Positions 8,116 to 17,002 of a DNA stretch of 64,000 bases are shown here, in pieces; positions within the stretch are counted from its first letter, which is position 1; the number at the start of each line of letters is the position of its first letter. The position numbers and the translations under genes were made by a program. This stretch comes from CAWCWN01 sp963799245 (GTDB lineage: Bacteria > Chloroflexota > Ktedonobacteria > Ktedonobacterales > Ktedonobacteraceae): positions 124,001 through 188,000 of the forward strand of contig CAWCWN010000002.1 in assembly GCA_963799245.1 (NCBI GenBank). The letters are read 5' to 3'. The notes under the pieces are model-generated. The model was not told the DNA's origin, searched no databases, and worked only from the letters and a program-made list of their open reading frames with translations.

Positions 8116-10369
8116 TTACGGGTGCAAGGTGATGTACAGGGGGGCCAGCACCAGTGTAATCGTGCTGAGCAGCTTGATCAGGACGTGCAGCGATGGGCCG
8201 GCGGTATCCTTGAAGGGATCGCCCACGGTATCACCGACCACGCTGGCCTTATGCGGCTCGCTCTTTTTACCCAGGACTGTAGCGCTTTGATCGAGACGGT
8301 CAACCATCTCACCTTCGGCATTCACGCGCAGGTAACCTGCTTCGATGTACTTCTTGGCATTGTCCCATGCGCCGCCGCTGTTATTGAGGAAGAGGGCAAG
8401 GACGACACCACCCATCGTACCGACCATCAGCAGGCCCGCCTCGGCCTGGGGGCCGAGGATGACGCCGACGGCGATAGGCGTCAGCACGGCCACGACACCA
8501 GGCAGGATCATGGCGCGCAGTGCTCCACGTGTACTGATGTCCACGCAGCGCGCATAGTCAGGGTCAACGCGGTCCTCGACTCGCTCGGCCATGATCTTGG
8601 GATTCTCACGGAACTGGCGGCGCACCTCCTCGATCATGCGCTTGGCCGCGGCGCCAACGGCGCGGATAGCCAGGGAGCTGAAGAAGAAGATCAGGGTGAT
8701 GCCAATCAGGCCCGCGATGAAGACCAAGATTTCGGCCAGGTCGACGCGGTAGCGAGGCTACATTATGTGTGTAGGAGTAGAGCACATCCAGGTAGGCGCT
8801 GAAGAGCAGGAAGGCCGCCAGGGCAGCGGAACCGATACCATAGCCCTTGGTCAGAGCCTTGGTTGTGTTGCCCACGCCGTCAAGGGCGTCGGTGATGTCG
8901 CGCACAGACTCGGGCGCGCCGGCCATTTCGTTGATACCACCGGCGTTGTCGGTGATGGGGCCGAAGGTATCCATGGCCAGGATATAGGCGCAGCTCATCA
9001 ACATACCCATGGTGGCGACAGCCGTCCCGAAGATACCGCTGGGGTTAAGGCCCCCGGCAATGCCCACTCCAGCAATATGCACCTGGCTGCCAAAGAAGAA
9101 GGAGAGCCCCAGCGCGACGCAGATGGCCAGCACCGGCAGGGCCACGCATTCAAAGCCGACCGCGGTGCCCGTGATGATCGTTGTGGCGGGACCGGTCAGC
9201 GTCGCGGCGGCGATCTCACGTACCGGTCGCCAGGTGCCGGCCGTATAATACTGCGTGATATAGACGAAGGCGATACTGAGCAGGATGCCCACCGTACCCG
9301 CCAGGCCGAACCATACCCAGGGCGGCAGGCCGCTGCTCGTCACTCCGAGTCCATTCAACATCAGGGCGCTGACGATGAAGACGCCAACAATTGAGATACC
9401 GCAGGTAATGTAATAGCCGATGTTCATCTGGCCCATGGCGATTTCGCCCGGGTCTCTTCCGGCGGCTTTGTCGGGCTCGATCACAACCGAAGGGCGTACC
9501 CAGAGCAGCCCCAGGGCCGAGGCTATCAGGCCAAAGGCGCGTACGACCAGCGGGAAGAGAATCCAGCCCACATTCTTGGTGGCCACATAGAGCGCCACGC
9601 CCAGGATCATCGCGGCGATGTTTTCAGCGGCCGTTGACTCGAAGAGGTCGGCGCCACGACCTGCGCAGTCACCTACGTTGTCGCCGACGAGGTCGGCGAT
9701 CACAGCAGGGTTGCGCGGATCATCTTCGGGGATATTGGCTTCTACTTTACCGACAAGGTCGGCGCCGACGTCGGCAGCTTTGGTGTAGATACCACCACCA
9801 AGCTGGGCAAAGAGAGCAACAAAGCTGGCGCCAAAGCCGAAGCCCACGATCAGCGCGGGTACCTGCTGGACAGGATGTCCAATGCCAAAAATAAGGAAGA
9901 TGAACGTGACACCCAGCAGGGAGAGGGCGACGACCAGGAAACCGGAGACAGCGCCACCGCGCAGCGAGACCATCAGCGCCTCGCCCAGGCTGCGGTTGGC
10001 GGCGCTGGCCGTGCGGATGTTAGATCTCACCGCCACATACATACCGGTGTAGCCGGAGACGCCGGAACAGAGCGCGCCAACTAAAAACGCCACGGCAGTG
10101 TGCCAGGCCAGGCCGATCTTGTCGGCCTGAGTCCCCTGCCCCAGCAGGCCAAGCACAATGGCCACGACGATGGCGGCGAAAACCGCCAGGATGGCAATGG
10201 TACGGTATTGACGGTTGAGGAAGGCCACAGCGCCGGCTAAAATAGCGTTGGCGACCTTTTGCATGGCAGGTGTGCCAGTGTCTTTGCTTAGGACATACCT
10301 CGCGAGGAGCGCTGCAAATCCCACAGCAAGGAGTCCTACGATGATAGGGACCCAAATATAGTTACTCAC
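8116..10369 (-). CDS. hppA: Membrane-bound proton-translocating pyrophosphatase, frameshifted in this sequence
   Basis: An integral membrane pump that couples hydrolysis of pyrophosphate to H+ (or Na+) export, with about 16 membrane segments. The main frame holds DVGADLVGKVE and DNVGDCAGRGADLFES, the pyrophosphate/Mg-binding loops. GNTTKALTKGYGIGSAAL has Lys at the position that is Ala in K+-dependent enzymes, indicating the K+-independent class. The frame breaks near 8730-8750, after SAYLDVLYSYTHN. The C-terminal frame resumes at YRVDLAEILVFIAG and runs to 8116 with the second catalytic loop (GDTVGDPFKDTAGPS). One extra base or two missing bases explain the break. The start is taken as GTG at 10369 because AAGGAGG lies 12 bases upstream. 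The longer frame to 10417 lacks such a site. Confidence 0.88.
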
Positions 10370-10716
10370 GATATGTAACGCCCTCCTTAGGCACAAGAAA
10401 GGTAAGCGGATCAGCATTGACCGCTTTTGTCATTTGGCATCGAGGCGAAGCCAAGTAGAAGAAAAGTACTACTCCCTCTGAAGAGGTGCTTAAGACAAAT
10501 TCTAGTTTAACATAGTGTTTGTCCTATGACAAGTATGTTCGTAACAAGCTAACTGGCGCTCAATGCAGTATATGCTTGCATTCAAATAACTCGGGGTACT
10601 GTTGTTACATATACTCTATAATCGTAAGAAACAGAATTTTCTTCAGCCTCGACCGCTCCCGGGCCTGCGCGCTTCTCGCGAAACATAAGCTCAAGCTTAT
10701 ATGTTGGAGCAAAGAT
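10370..10716. other. Intergenic gap between hppA and ppaC
   Basis: 347 bases with no gene that I can support. It contains the hppA ribosome-binding site (AAGGAGG, complement near 10382-10388) and a short palindrome (ATAAGCTCAAGCTTAT, 10685-10700), which could be a weak 3' structure for ppaC. No strong promoter was identified. Confidence 0.5.
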
Positions 10717-12369
10717 TTAACTCGAGGCGGTGTTGTCCTTCATTAAGGCCTTGATGCGGCCCAGCTGTGGAACCAGTTGCTTCTTACGTGAGACGAGCCC
10801 GTCGACCTTTAGCGAGTGCCCATCTGCCTCCAGGGGCACGTTCAGAACCTCCGCTACTGCGCGTTCGCCGCCCCAGATCAGCAGGTCGCACTGCATATTG
10901 ATGATGTCCACGATCATGAAGAGGAGCGAGCTATAGCCGCGTCCCGCGGCGAGTTTGTGCATCGTCTCCAGCAGCTCGGGTGCCCGCTTCTCGATGCTGC
11001 CCGGGCTGGCGGTCTCAATTGTGCCGATGGCGAACTTGACATCATCGACGCTGAACTCCTTGAAGTCGGCAGTAATCAACTCCTCGGCCGAGCGGGCATT
11101 CAAATCGACCGCAGCGGCATCGAAGATAGCCTGGCCATAGCGCTCGATGTCTTCGCCTGTAATCTGCGCCAGTTCCGCCGCAACACGCTCGTCGCGCGCC
11201 GTGCACGTCGGAGAGCGCAGGATGAGCGTATCATACAGCAGGCCCGCCAGCAGCAGGCCCGCCACTTCGCGCGGCATCTCGAACCCCGCTTCGTGGTACA
11301 GGCCGGCAATGATGGTTCCGGTACAGCCCACCGCTTCGGCGCGGAACATAATGGGCTTACTGGTGTGAACATCGGCGATGCGGTGGTGGTCGATAATGCC
11401 CAGTAACTCTGCCTCTTCGATGCCGTCTACAGCCTGGGACTGCTCGTTGTGATCGACCAGTACGACGCGTTTGGGCCGCGCGTTGAGGAGGTCGGTGCGC
11501 GAGAGATAGCCTACCAGCCTGCCTTCACTATCTACGACCGGCAGCGAGCGGCGGCGAGCCAGCGTGCGCTGCACTTCGCTCATCTGGTCCTCCGGGTGAC
11601 AGGCGTCAAATTCAACATTCATAATATCGCGGATGCTGATGCTCAGATTGATCAGGCGTACGGCGGTAAAGGTGTGGTGAGCCGTGCTGATAACGAGCAC
11701 CCCCTGTTTCCTGGCCGCGGCCAGGGCGCGCTCCGAAATCAGTAGATCGCCGGTCACCACCAGTGCGGCCGCGCCGAACTCTATAGCCTTGAGCTGGGCG
11801 TCCTCGCGGTCGCCCAGTACGACCAGGCAGCCAGGCTCGACATATTCAGCCATTGTTTCGGCCTGCATGGCCCCGACGAGGACGCGGTTGCCCAGCTTAC
11901 GCCGTCCCTCTACCAGCACGCGTCCTCGCAGCACACGCAGCAGGTTATCGCGCTGCAGCGGTACGCGATTGACCGAACGAGGGTCGAGATCATTGAAAAA
12001 GAGCTTGGCAAAATCTTCTGTGGCAACCACGCCGTGCACCCTGTTATCCGCGTCAACAACCGGCATTGAACGCCGGTCGTGCTCCTGCAGCAGTTGTCCA
12101 GCCTCTAAAAGCGGCTGGTCGATGTTGGCGCTGATGACGCCGCGGCGCATCACGTCGCGTACCTGCAGGTATACGTCCTCCAGCGCTTCGGGCGGCTCAA
12201 CATGGAAACGCTCCAGCATGAAGAGCACCTCTGGCTTGAGCAGGCCATTGCGCGCGGCGATGGCCTCTTCCTCACCCTGCATGCGCAGGAGACGCGCATA
12301 GGCATAGGCGGACGCGACGGAATCCAGGTCTGAATTTTTATGTCCAATGACGTATATAGGCCTTGCCAT
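10717..12369 (-). CDS. ppaC: Manganese-dependent inorganic pyrophosphatase with CBS and DRTGG domains
   Basis: A soluble family II (DHH) pyrophosphatase of about 550 residues. The N-terminal DHH domain starts MARPIYVIGHKNSDLDS, is interrupted by a regulatory insert, then resumes with VLVDHNE and IIDHHR. The DHHA2 domain follows at the C-terminus (ending ...GLVSRKKQLVPQLGRIK). The insert has two CBS halves (VMRRGVISANIDQPLLEAGQ; IMNVEFDACHPEDQMSEVQR) flanking a DRTGG domain. CBS-PPases of this type are known to be inhibited or activated by adenine nucleotides and diadenosine polyphosphates. The start at 12369 leaves the conserved MARPIYVIGHKN at the N-terminus, so the upstream in-frame codons are rejected. 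It follows the M28 peptidase gene in the same direction. Confidence 0.92.
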   Translation of the reverse strand: MARPIYVIGHKNSDLDSVASAYAYARLLRMQGEEEAIAARNGLLKPEVLFMLERFHVEPPEALEDVYLQVRDVMRRGVISANIDQPLLEAGQLLQEHDRRSMPVVDADNRVHGVVATEDFAKLFFNDLDPRSVNRVPLQRDNLLRVLRGRVLVEGRRKLGNRVLVGAMQAETMAEYVEPGCLVVLGDREDAQLKAIEFGAAALVVTGDLLISERALAAARKQGVLVISTAHHTFTAVRLINLSISIRDIMNVEFDACHPEDQMSEVQRTLARRRSLPVVDSEGRLVGYLSRTDLLNARPKRVVLVDHNEQSQAVDGIEEAELLGIIDHHRIADVHTSKPIMFRAEAVGCTGTIIAGLYHEAGFEMPREVAGLLLAGLLYDTLILRSPTCTARDERVAAELAQITGEDIERYGQAIFDAAAVDLNARSAEELITADFKEFSVDDVKFAIGTIETASPGSIEKRAPELLETMHKLAAGRGYSSLLFMIVDIINMQCDLLIWGGERAVAEVLNVPLEADGHSLKVDGLVSRKKQLVPQLGRIKALMKDNTASS

Positions 12370-12434
12370 GCTTTGAATCCTTATATCATAGACGGATAAT
12401 CTGCTAATATTATGAAGGTCTGATGGGGGTAATG

Positions 12435-14180
12435 TCAAACTTCCTGTTTTCCTTTTCTCGCGCGTAGCACAACGAATGCCAGCAGCGCCAGCACTATTGC
12501 CAGTCCGACGCCTGTGCCGATCAACACTCCTACAGGCCTGCCTGCGGTTGTGTTCTGGCTCAAGGGATGATCATCCGGCGTTGGTAATATCACGGCTGGA
12601 TTGGATGGAGGCACTCCATTCTGGGGAAACTGAGCATAGGGATTGGCATAGGTCGTGCTCTTAGCCACAACCTGTAGCGTTTTGTAGATATGCCGGGAGC
12701 CTGTTGCTGAAGTGACGCGTAAAGTCAGGCGGTATGTCCCGGCCCTGGTATAGCTATGGCTGACGGCAACTCCACTGGCCGTGCCGCCATCCCCGAAGTC
12801 CCACGTGTAACTGAGCGGGGCGCTGTTGTTGCGCGGGTCGAACGAGGCCCGCGCATCCAGCTGGATGGCGGTATTGACCTGTGTTGCCCTGATATCGCTG
12901 ATGCTGGCAACGGGGGCGCCGCTGGCCCCGGCCTCTCCGAGAATCGCGGGCTGGTGCAGCATCCATGTTGTGAGCATACCCGGGATTGCCAGTGCCAGCA
13001 TCAGCGCCTGCGCTTTTTGCGAGCCGCCGCTGGCGAAGGTATTCATGAGCTGGATGGTATCCTGCTTCTGATCAAAAGGATAGGACCATGGCGGTGGATT
13101 GTTATCGTAGTAGGTCGAGTTACCAGCGAAGGTGGCGCAGGGCAGACCTGCCAGGGTGAAGGATATCTGGTCGCTGCCCCCCAGTTGATCTTCCTCCAGG
13201 TGGATGTTATTCATCTGCGTGGATGAAAAAACAGGCTGCGTGACCTCCTGGCCATTTGCACCGTGATATAACAGCGTTTGAAACCCGAGAGCCTGGAACT
13301 CGGCAAAGGCCGCGGGTATAGCCTGCTGCATCAGGCTGTGAAATTGTGCGATACGCTGCTGTTGCGCCGCTGAGAGTTGGTTCTGGTGAGGATAGAGTTG
13401 ACTATTGTGCAGGGGTGAAATTTCAATATAAAAAGGGAGGAGCGGATTTGCCAGTTTGCCGAGGTAGCGCAGGGGATAAGCGATACCATTCTGTTCCTCG
13501 TTAAACATCGCCACAATGTTGTTCACATCGCCGTTTATTGTACTGTTCAAGTAGTGAAAAGAGCCGAAAATCCCCTGCTCCTCGGCGTCGAAGAGTACGA
13601 AACGCAGGCTGCGCGCCGGATAGGTCCGGTGACTGCGCCAGTACTGTCCCATGGCCCTGGCGACCCCCAGTTCGATCGCGCAGCCACTGGCGTCATCGTT
13701 AGCCGATTGCGTCGAAATGGCCTCTCCGTCGTAGTGACAGCCAATTATCACCACCTGCTCAGGGTGGCTGGTGCCAGGCACACTTACCTCAACATTAAAG
13801 GCGGATACGCTGGCCGGCCTGCCCTGCCAGCCGGCAACCTTGAAAGGGTCCCTGCTCACCAACGGCCCGAAACCCGCTAAATCCTGCCGCATTTCTTGCG
13901 CCCAGTAGGCCGCGAACTCGTCATGCCCATTGATGTTGAGCGGCAGATTACTGTCATAGCCAGCCTCGCGATGCTGGAAACTTGTGGCCATATAAAAGAG
14001 TTGATCATAGATGTAGTTGGGATCAACCGTGGGGAAATCCGCGGGTCTGGGGGGTGGGGAATTCACTCTGGCGCTGCTGGCATGTGCGGGTAGCGCTGCC
14101 GGCAACAGGCAGCTTACTGCCAGGAGGCTGCCAATAACGAGCAGGAACAGGCTACTAACGGACCGGCGTGGCATGGGCAT
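12435..14180 (-). CDS. Secreted, membrane-anchored M28-family zinc peptidase with PKD domain
   Basis: 581 residues. A signal peptide (RRSVSSLFLLVIGSLLAVSC, about 5-24) targets it outside. The M28 aminopeptidase domain has the metal-binding pattern VVIIGCHYDGEAI then NDDASGCAIELGVARAM, followed by FVLFDAEEQGIFGS with the catalytic Glu pair. Near residues 420-510 a PKD/Ig-like fold is visible (SFDPRNNSAPLSYTWDFGDG). A C-terminal membrane helix (GVLIGTGVGLAIVLALLAFV) ends in RARKGKQEV, so it is anchored with the catalytic part outside. The substrate is unknown: M28 enzymes release N-terminal amino acids or act on peptides near the wall. It is probably cotranscribed with ppaC, whose chosen start lies 65 bases downstream. 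Confidence 0.85.
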   Translation of the reverse strand: MPMPRRSVSSLFLLVIGSLLAVSCLLPAALPAHASSARVNSPPPRPADFPTVDPNYIYDQLFYMATSFQHREAGYDSNLPLNINGHDEFAAYWAQEMRQDLAGFGPLVSRDPFKVAGWQGRPASVSAFNVEVSVPGTSHPEQVVIIGCHYDGEAISTQSANDDASGCAIELGVARAMGQYWRSHRTYPARSLRFVLFDAEEQGIFGSFHYLNSTINGDVNNIVAMFNEEQNGIAYPLRYLGKLANPLLPFYIEISPLHNSQLYPHQNQLSAAQQQRIAQFHSLMQQAIPAAFAEFQALGFQTLLYHGANGQEVTQPVFSSTQMNNIHLEEDQLGGSDQISFTLAGLPCATFAGNSTYYDNNPPPWSYPFDQKQDTIQLMNTFASGGSQKAQALMLALAIPGMLTTWMLHQPAILGEAGASGAPVASISDIRATQVNTAIQLDARASFDPRNNSAPLSYTWDFGDGGTASGVAVSHSYTRAGTYRLTLRVTSATGSRHIYKTLQVVAKSTTYANPYAQFPQNGVPPSNPAVILPTPDDHPLSQNTTAGRPVGVLIGTGVGLAIVLALLAFVVLRARKGKQEV

Positions 14181-14322
14181 TTTCTCTTTACTATGGCAAT
14201 AATGTTACAGGCCCTCTCGACAAAGGGCTGGAGCAGGGCCAGCCCTGCTCGATCGACCTGGCGGCGGAAGGGCTCGATGTTGCACAGCATTTGAGCGTTC
14301 GCAAACATACACGCCGTACCGC

Positions 14323-14361
14323 GCCGGGCACGCCGGCACCTAGAGCGCCGGCGTGCCCGGC
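14323..14361. terminator. Perfect 15-bp GC hairpin at the end of the GH3 remnant
   Basis: Arms 14323-14337 (GCCGGGCACGCCGGC) and 14347-14361 are exact reverse complements with a 9-base loop. The loop contains the TAG stop of the GH3 remnant (14340-14342). There is no T run. The arrangement, with the stop codon in the loop of a long perfect hairpin, repeats that seen at iscB. Confidence 0.6.
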
Positions 14362-14622
14362 CAGACATGATACTGGATCTTCAGGGCGATGATGCGTTCT
14401 ACCGACTGGTTGACGCGCGCCATTGAGAGCCCTCCATCCGCGATAGACTGCTTGATAGCTGCGATCGAGGAGCCCAGGTCGTTGGAGTCACGCACTCCCA
14501 GGATCATGTCGTTGCCCGCCTCGAGCGCGAGCACGACGGCCTGGGGCAGACTCCACTTCTTCGCAATACCCAGCATATAGAGCGCATCGGTAATGACAAC
14601 ACCGTTATCAAACCGCGGCGTA
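14340..14622 (-). pseudogene. C-terminal remnant of a GH3 beta-N-acetylhexosaminidase (NagZ-like)
   Basis: About 94 codons match the C-terminal part of the GH3 catalytic domain: RFDNGVVITDALYMLGIA (canonical FDGVVITDDLSM, carrying the nucleophile Asp), then VLALEAGNDMILGVRDSN and RVNQSVERIIALKIQYHV. Everything upstream, some 250-300 residues, is missing. The reading frame passes directly into the left end of the small IS200/605-like element, which gives a meaningless 155-codon fusion frame up to 14807. GH3 enzymes of this type trim cell-wall amino sugars. This copy cannot. Confidence 0.75.
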
Positions 14623-14634
14623 AAACCCCGGACT

Positions 14635-14826
14635 TTAGCCCCGGGGATATAAGCCACGTTCCTTATTTGGGGCTTGGGCATCGGGGCCACGTGCAACCAT
14701 GCGGACAGCGAGCTTGATAGCTGCACTGTCAGATGGGCATCCATAGAGTTCTCGGATACGTGCAATGGCATCCCTGTCTGCTGGCTCAAGCCGTATGGTT
14801 GTTGCATTCGCTTGCTTCTTTCTCAT
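14635..14826 (-). CDS. Small ribbon-helix-helix-like DNA-binding protein of the element
   Basis: 63 residues, very basic N-terminus (MRKKQANATTIRL) then EPADRDAIARIRELYGCPSD and AAIKLAVRMVAR. The pattern of a beta-strand (TTIRLEP), a helix and an SDSAAIKLAVRM second helix fits a CopG/Arc ribbon-helix-helix fold. The last ~15 residues run into the element's left-end hairpin. The ATG lies only seven bases after its -10 box, so the transcript is predicted to be leaderless. By position it could repress both divergent promoters. That is inference. No function is known to me. Confidence 0.55.
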   Translation of the reverse strand: MRKKQANATTIRLEPADRDAIARIRELYGCPSDSAAIKLAVRMVARGPDAQAPNKERGLYPRG

Positions 14827-14832
14827 GGCCCT

Positions 14833-14872
14833 AGTATAGCTGCTTGACAGTGAGATGTCAATGTGCTATACT
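14833..14872. promoter_or_regulatory. Overlapping back-to-back consensus promoters
   Basis: Plus strand: TTGACA 14844-14849, 17-base spacer, TATACT 14867-14872. Minus strand: TTGACA (complement of 14856-14861), 17-base spacer, TATACT (complement of 14833-14838). The two -35 boxes lie inside each other's spacers and form the palindrome TTGACA-N6-TGTCAA. Only one polymerase could occupy the site at a time. The plus promoter drives the RNA and the minus one the small protein. Confidence 0.8.
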
Positions 14873-14878
14873 ACCTGT

Positions 14879-15047
14879 AGTAAGTCGGACTCCGGTTCGC
14901 GTGTACCCTGGGGCTCAGGGAAACTCAGGTCTGTGGAGGAAGTGTAAGCCACCGATAGCTTCAAAGCGTCTGCGCAACATCCTGAGAAACAGAAAAGCTC
15001 AGTCGTGAGGCTGAGAAGCCCCTGTCTTTAGGCCTGGGGTGATGTCA
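14879..15047 (+). ncRNA. Omega-RNA-like transcript of the IS200/605-like element
   Basis: About 165 bases downstream of a consensus promoter with no open frame of note, ending in the right-end hairpin CCCCTGTCTTTAG/GCCTGGGG and GATGTCAC. TnpB guide RNAs end in the right-end hairpin of their element with the guide taken from the adjoining flank, and this sequence has that layout. Several further stem-forming segments are visible (for example CCCTGGGGCTCAGGG, 14907-14921; CTCAG...CTGAG, about 14999-15015). No tnpB is present in the window, so any effector would have to act in trans. The start is inferred from the promoter. Confidence 0.5.
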
Positions 15048-15101
15048 CAAACCTGCTTCGATTGTTACCCCATATGTGTGGTAACGCTCATTTACTGGTC
15101 T

Positions 15102-15132
15102 TTGATACATACTGCATACTTTTGCGTATGTA
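15102..15132. repeat. Inverted repeat between the element and the polyprenyl synthase gene
   Basis: GATACATAC (15102-15110) and GTATGTATC (15124-15132) flank a 13-base loop. A second near-palindrome, GTTACCCCATATGTGTGGTAAC, lies just before it at about 15065-15086. They sit downstream of the polyprenyl synthase stop and may help end its transcript. No T run was seen. Confidence 0.4.
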
Positions 15133-15183
15133 TCAGCATGTGAATAGAGCCTTGTTGTGGGAGGAAGGGAGCCGCCAGCAGGC

Positions 15184-16302
15184 TCAGGCTTTAGCGGCCT
15201 CTGCCACAAAAAATACCAGGCTCTGCATATCGTCAATGGCGCGCGCAGCCACCGCGCTATCTATGCGCGGCACACTTGCCAGCGCTTCCTGCGCCAGGCG
15301 GCACTGTTCGACCAGGAACGTACGACAGTAATCCCTGCTCGAGGTGCGGGCAAAGATGGCGAGAATCTCAGCGAGCTGTCGTGCTGTTATGGGCGTCTCC
15401 TGTGTATAGACCTCGCGCAGAAATTGGCGGTCATCCGCTTGTGCATGTTCAAGCGCATGTAAGACTGGCAGGCTCTTTTTGCGCCGATACACATCTCCCG
15501 CGGGCGTCTTACCCAGTTCAGCGGTGGAGGCCCATACTCCCAGCAGGTCGTCGCGCACCTGAAAGGCGACCCCCATGGCATAGCCAAAGCTGCGCAGGCG
15601 CTCGATCGTTTGCCGCTCGTGTGTTCCCAGGGCCGCCCCCATTTCGGCGGCGCATCCCATGAGGGCGGCGGTTTTGCGCCCAATCATATCGACATACCTG
15701 CTGACAGAGATGCTTGCTCCCTCCTCAAAGCTGATATCAAGATATTGGCCTTCGGAGAGTACGATACAGGCCTGGTCAAGCAGGGCACCCAGGTGAGCTG
15801 CCAGCGCGCCCTCTACTCCCTCGTCCAGGACGCCCCACAGCGCCAGGCGTGCCATCGCGAATAGCCCATCGCCAGCGTTGATCGCCTGGGGCACGCCCCA
15901 TAATTTCCACATGGTAGGACGGTGGCGGCGCTCGCTGTCACCGTCCTGGATGTCATCGTGAATGAGAGTAAAATTGTGGGTGAGTTCGATAGCGGCCGCG
16001 GCCGGCAAGGCGCGCTGCAAATGATGAGCGCTGGATGTGGCATGCCCCCATGCTCCGGCTGCCTCGTATGCCAGCAGGAGTAATGTAGGCCGTAGTAATT
16101 TACCCGGGTTGCTGCTGGTTGGCTTGAAATTCGCATCTACCCAACCCAGGTGATATTGAATGAGCCCATAGTAGGAGGCTAAATCCCCGGCGCCAGAGGC
16201 TAAAGCCGTGTTTTGCACCCTGGCCACAGCCTGCTGCAGCGCAGCCTGTATCTCGCGCTGGTGGCGCTCGAGCGTAAATTGCAATCTTGCTGAAATCGTC
16301 AT
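15184..16302 (-). CDS. Polyprenyl diphosphate synthase (GGPP synthase-like)
   Basis: Condenses isopentenyl diphosphate with an allylic diphosphate to make a C20 or longer chain for quinones, carotenoids or lipid carriers. 372 residues, slightly long for the family. The first Asp-rich motif is HDDIQDGDSERRHRPT (DDxxD at about 116-120) and the second is FQVRDDLLGVW (about 250). The basic GKLLRPTLLLLAYE stretch (68-81) binds IPP. The product length cannot be read from the sequence. The ATG is preceded by GAGGGGAGGG. It stands 30 bases downstream of a small zinc-binding protein gene on the same strand. Confidence 0.9.
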   Translation of the reverse strand: MTISARLQFTLERHQREIQAALQQAVARVQNTALASGAGDLASYYGLIQYHLGWVDANFKPTSSNPGKLLRPTLLLLAYEAAGAWGHATSSAHHLQRALPAAAAIELTHNFTLIHDDIQDGDSERRHRPTMWKLWGVPQAINAGDGLFAMARLALWGVLDEGVEGALAAHLGALLDQACIVLSEGQYLDISFEEGASISVSRYVDMIGRKTAALMGCAAEMGAALGTHERQTIERLRSFGYAMGVAFQVRDDLLGVWASTAELGKTPAGDVYRRKKSLPVLHALEHAQADDRQFLREVYTQETPITARQLAEILAIFARTSSRDYCRTFLVEQCRLAQEALASVPRIDSAVAARAIDDMQSLVFFVAEAAKA

Positions 16303-16332
16303 GCCCTCCCCTCTTCGTCTCCTTCCTTGTAT

Positions 16333-16836
16333 TTAAGGATGCAGGTAAAAAAAGGCGACGGCAGCAATAGTGCCCACAACCACGAGCCAGCGTGTCAGGC
16401 CGACTATCCCTCCAATGCGATAGAAGGGGGAGCACAGATCACAGTAGCGCGTCGTATATTGATAGCGATGGCCGCGCAGTCCTTCGCGCACAATGAAGAC
16501 TTCATCGGTTTTGCGCTGGGTATGCAACTCATCACAGATCTGCCTGCCACACCCTTTACAGCGGTACTGATCAACAAAATGTGAGGTACGCGAAGTGGAC
16601 CATTGATCTGGATAGGTCTGGACGCTACACACATAACACACCTGCGTTTGTGCCATTTTCATCTGCTTCTCGGCGCAAGGTGAGTGCTGTTGCTTGGGAA
16701 AGTGCTCCTGACAGAGGCTATGATGGCAATCAGGGCAGCGGCCGAGCGCTTCTTCAGTGCATTCATGGCAGCGACGCGCCATGTTTACCGTGTGTTGGTG
16801 TCGTCTAAATTCATTTATATCTTGAGTCTCCTGCAT
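16333..16836 (-). CDS. Cysteine-rich zinc-binding protein with C-terminal membrane anchor
   Basis: About 167 residues from an ATG with AAGAAGG before it. The frame is open further upstream, to 16923. Cysteine pairs suggest two zinc-binding modules: CHECTEEALGRCPDCHHSLC (B-box-like) and CYVCSVQTYPDQ...CKGCGRQICDELH, then CDLCSPFYR. A single hydrophobic helix at the end (WLVVVGTIAAVAFFYLH) would anchor it with the zinc domains inside the cell. I do not recognise a named family. It precedes the polyprenyl synthase gene on the same strand and may share its transcript. Confidence 0.65.
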   Translation of the reverse strand: MQETQDINEFRRHQHTVNMARRCHECTEEALGRCPDCHHSLCQEHFPKQQHSPCAEKQMKMAQTQVCYVCSVQTYPDQWSTSRTSHFVDQYRCKGCGRQICDELHTQRKTDEVFIVREGLRGHRYQYTTRYCDLCSPFYRIGGIVGLTRWLVVVGTIAAVAFFYLHP

Positions 16837-17002
16837 ACCTTCTTGCTTCCCCTCTTCAGAGTGATGAATGAGTCCATCTTGTAGTAGATACGAAATACCC
16901 TTGCTTTTGGCTAAGTATAGCATTATTCTTTGCAGCGAGGCAACGCAACAGCTATAAACTTACTAGCGGCATGACTGTACTATTATAAGGATAACTCCTC
17001 GT

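Larger units (their letters stand above)
14618..15047. mobile_element. Minimal IS200/605-like element without transposase or tnpB
   Basis: Two 21-base hairpins in the same orientation bound the segment: 14626-14646 (CCCCGGACTTTAGCCCCGGGG, broken here as CCCCGGACTTTAG + CCCCGGGG) and 15019-15039 (CCCCTGTCTTTAG + GCCTGGGG). Both read CCCC-N3-CTTTAG-N4-GGGG. Same-strand subterminal hairpins, and a right end finishing in GATGTCAC, are the signature of the IS200/605 family. No tnpA or tnpB frame exists between them, only a small DNA-binding protein and a divergent RNA. The left end cuts a GH3 gene. The exact ends are uncertain by a few bases. Confidence 0.6.

Noticed and set aside
8122..9394. Long plus-strand frames opposite hppA (226 and 209 codons)
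   Set aside because: They are antisense shadows of the pyrophosphatase, with His/Gln/Asp-rich translations and no RBS.
14340..14807. 155-codon frame as a real GH3 protein
   Set aside because: The first ~60 codons are element sequence in a meaningless frame; only the C-terminal GH3 part is homologous.
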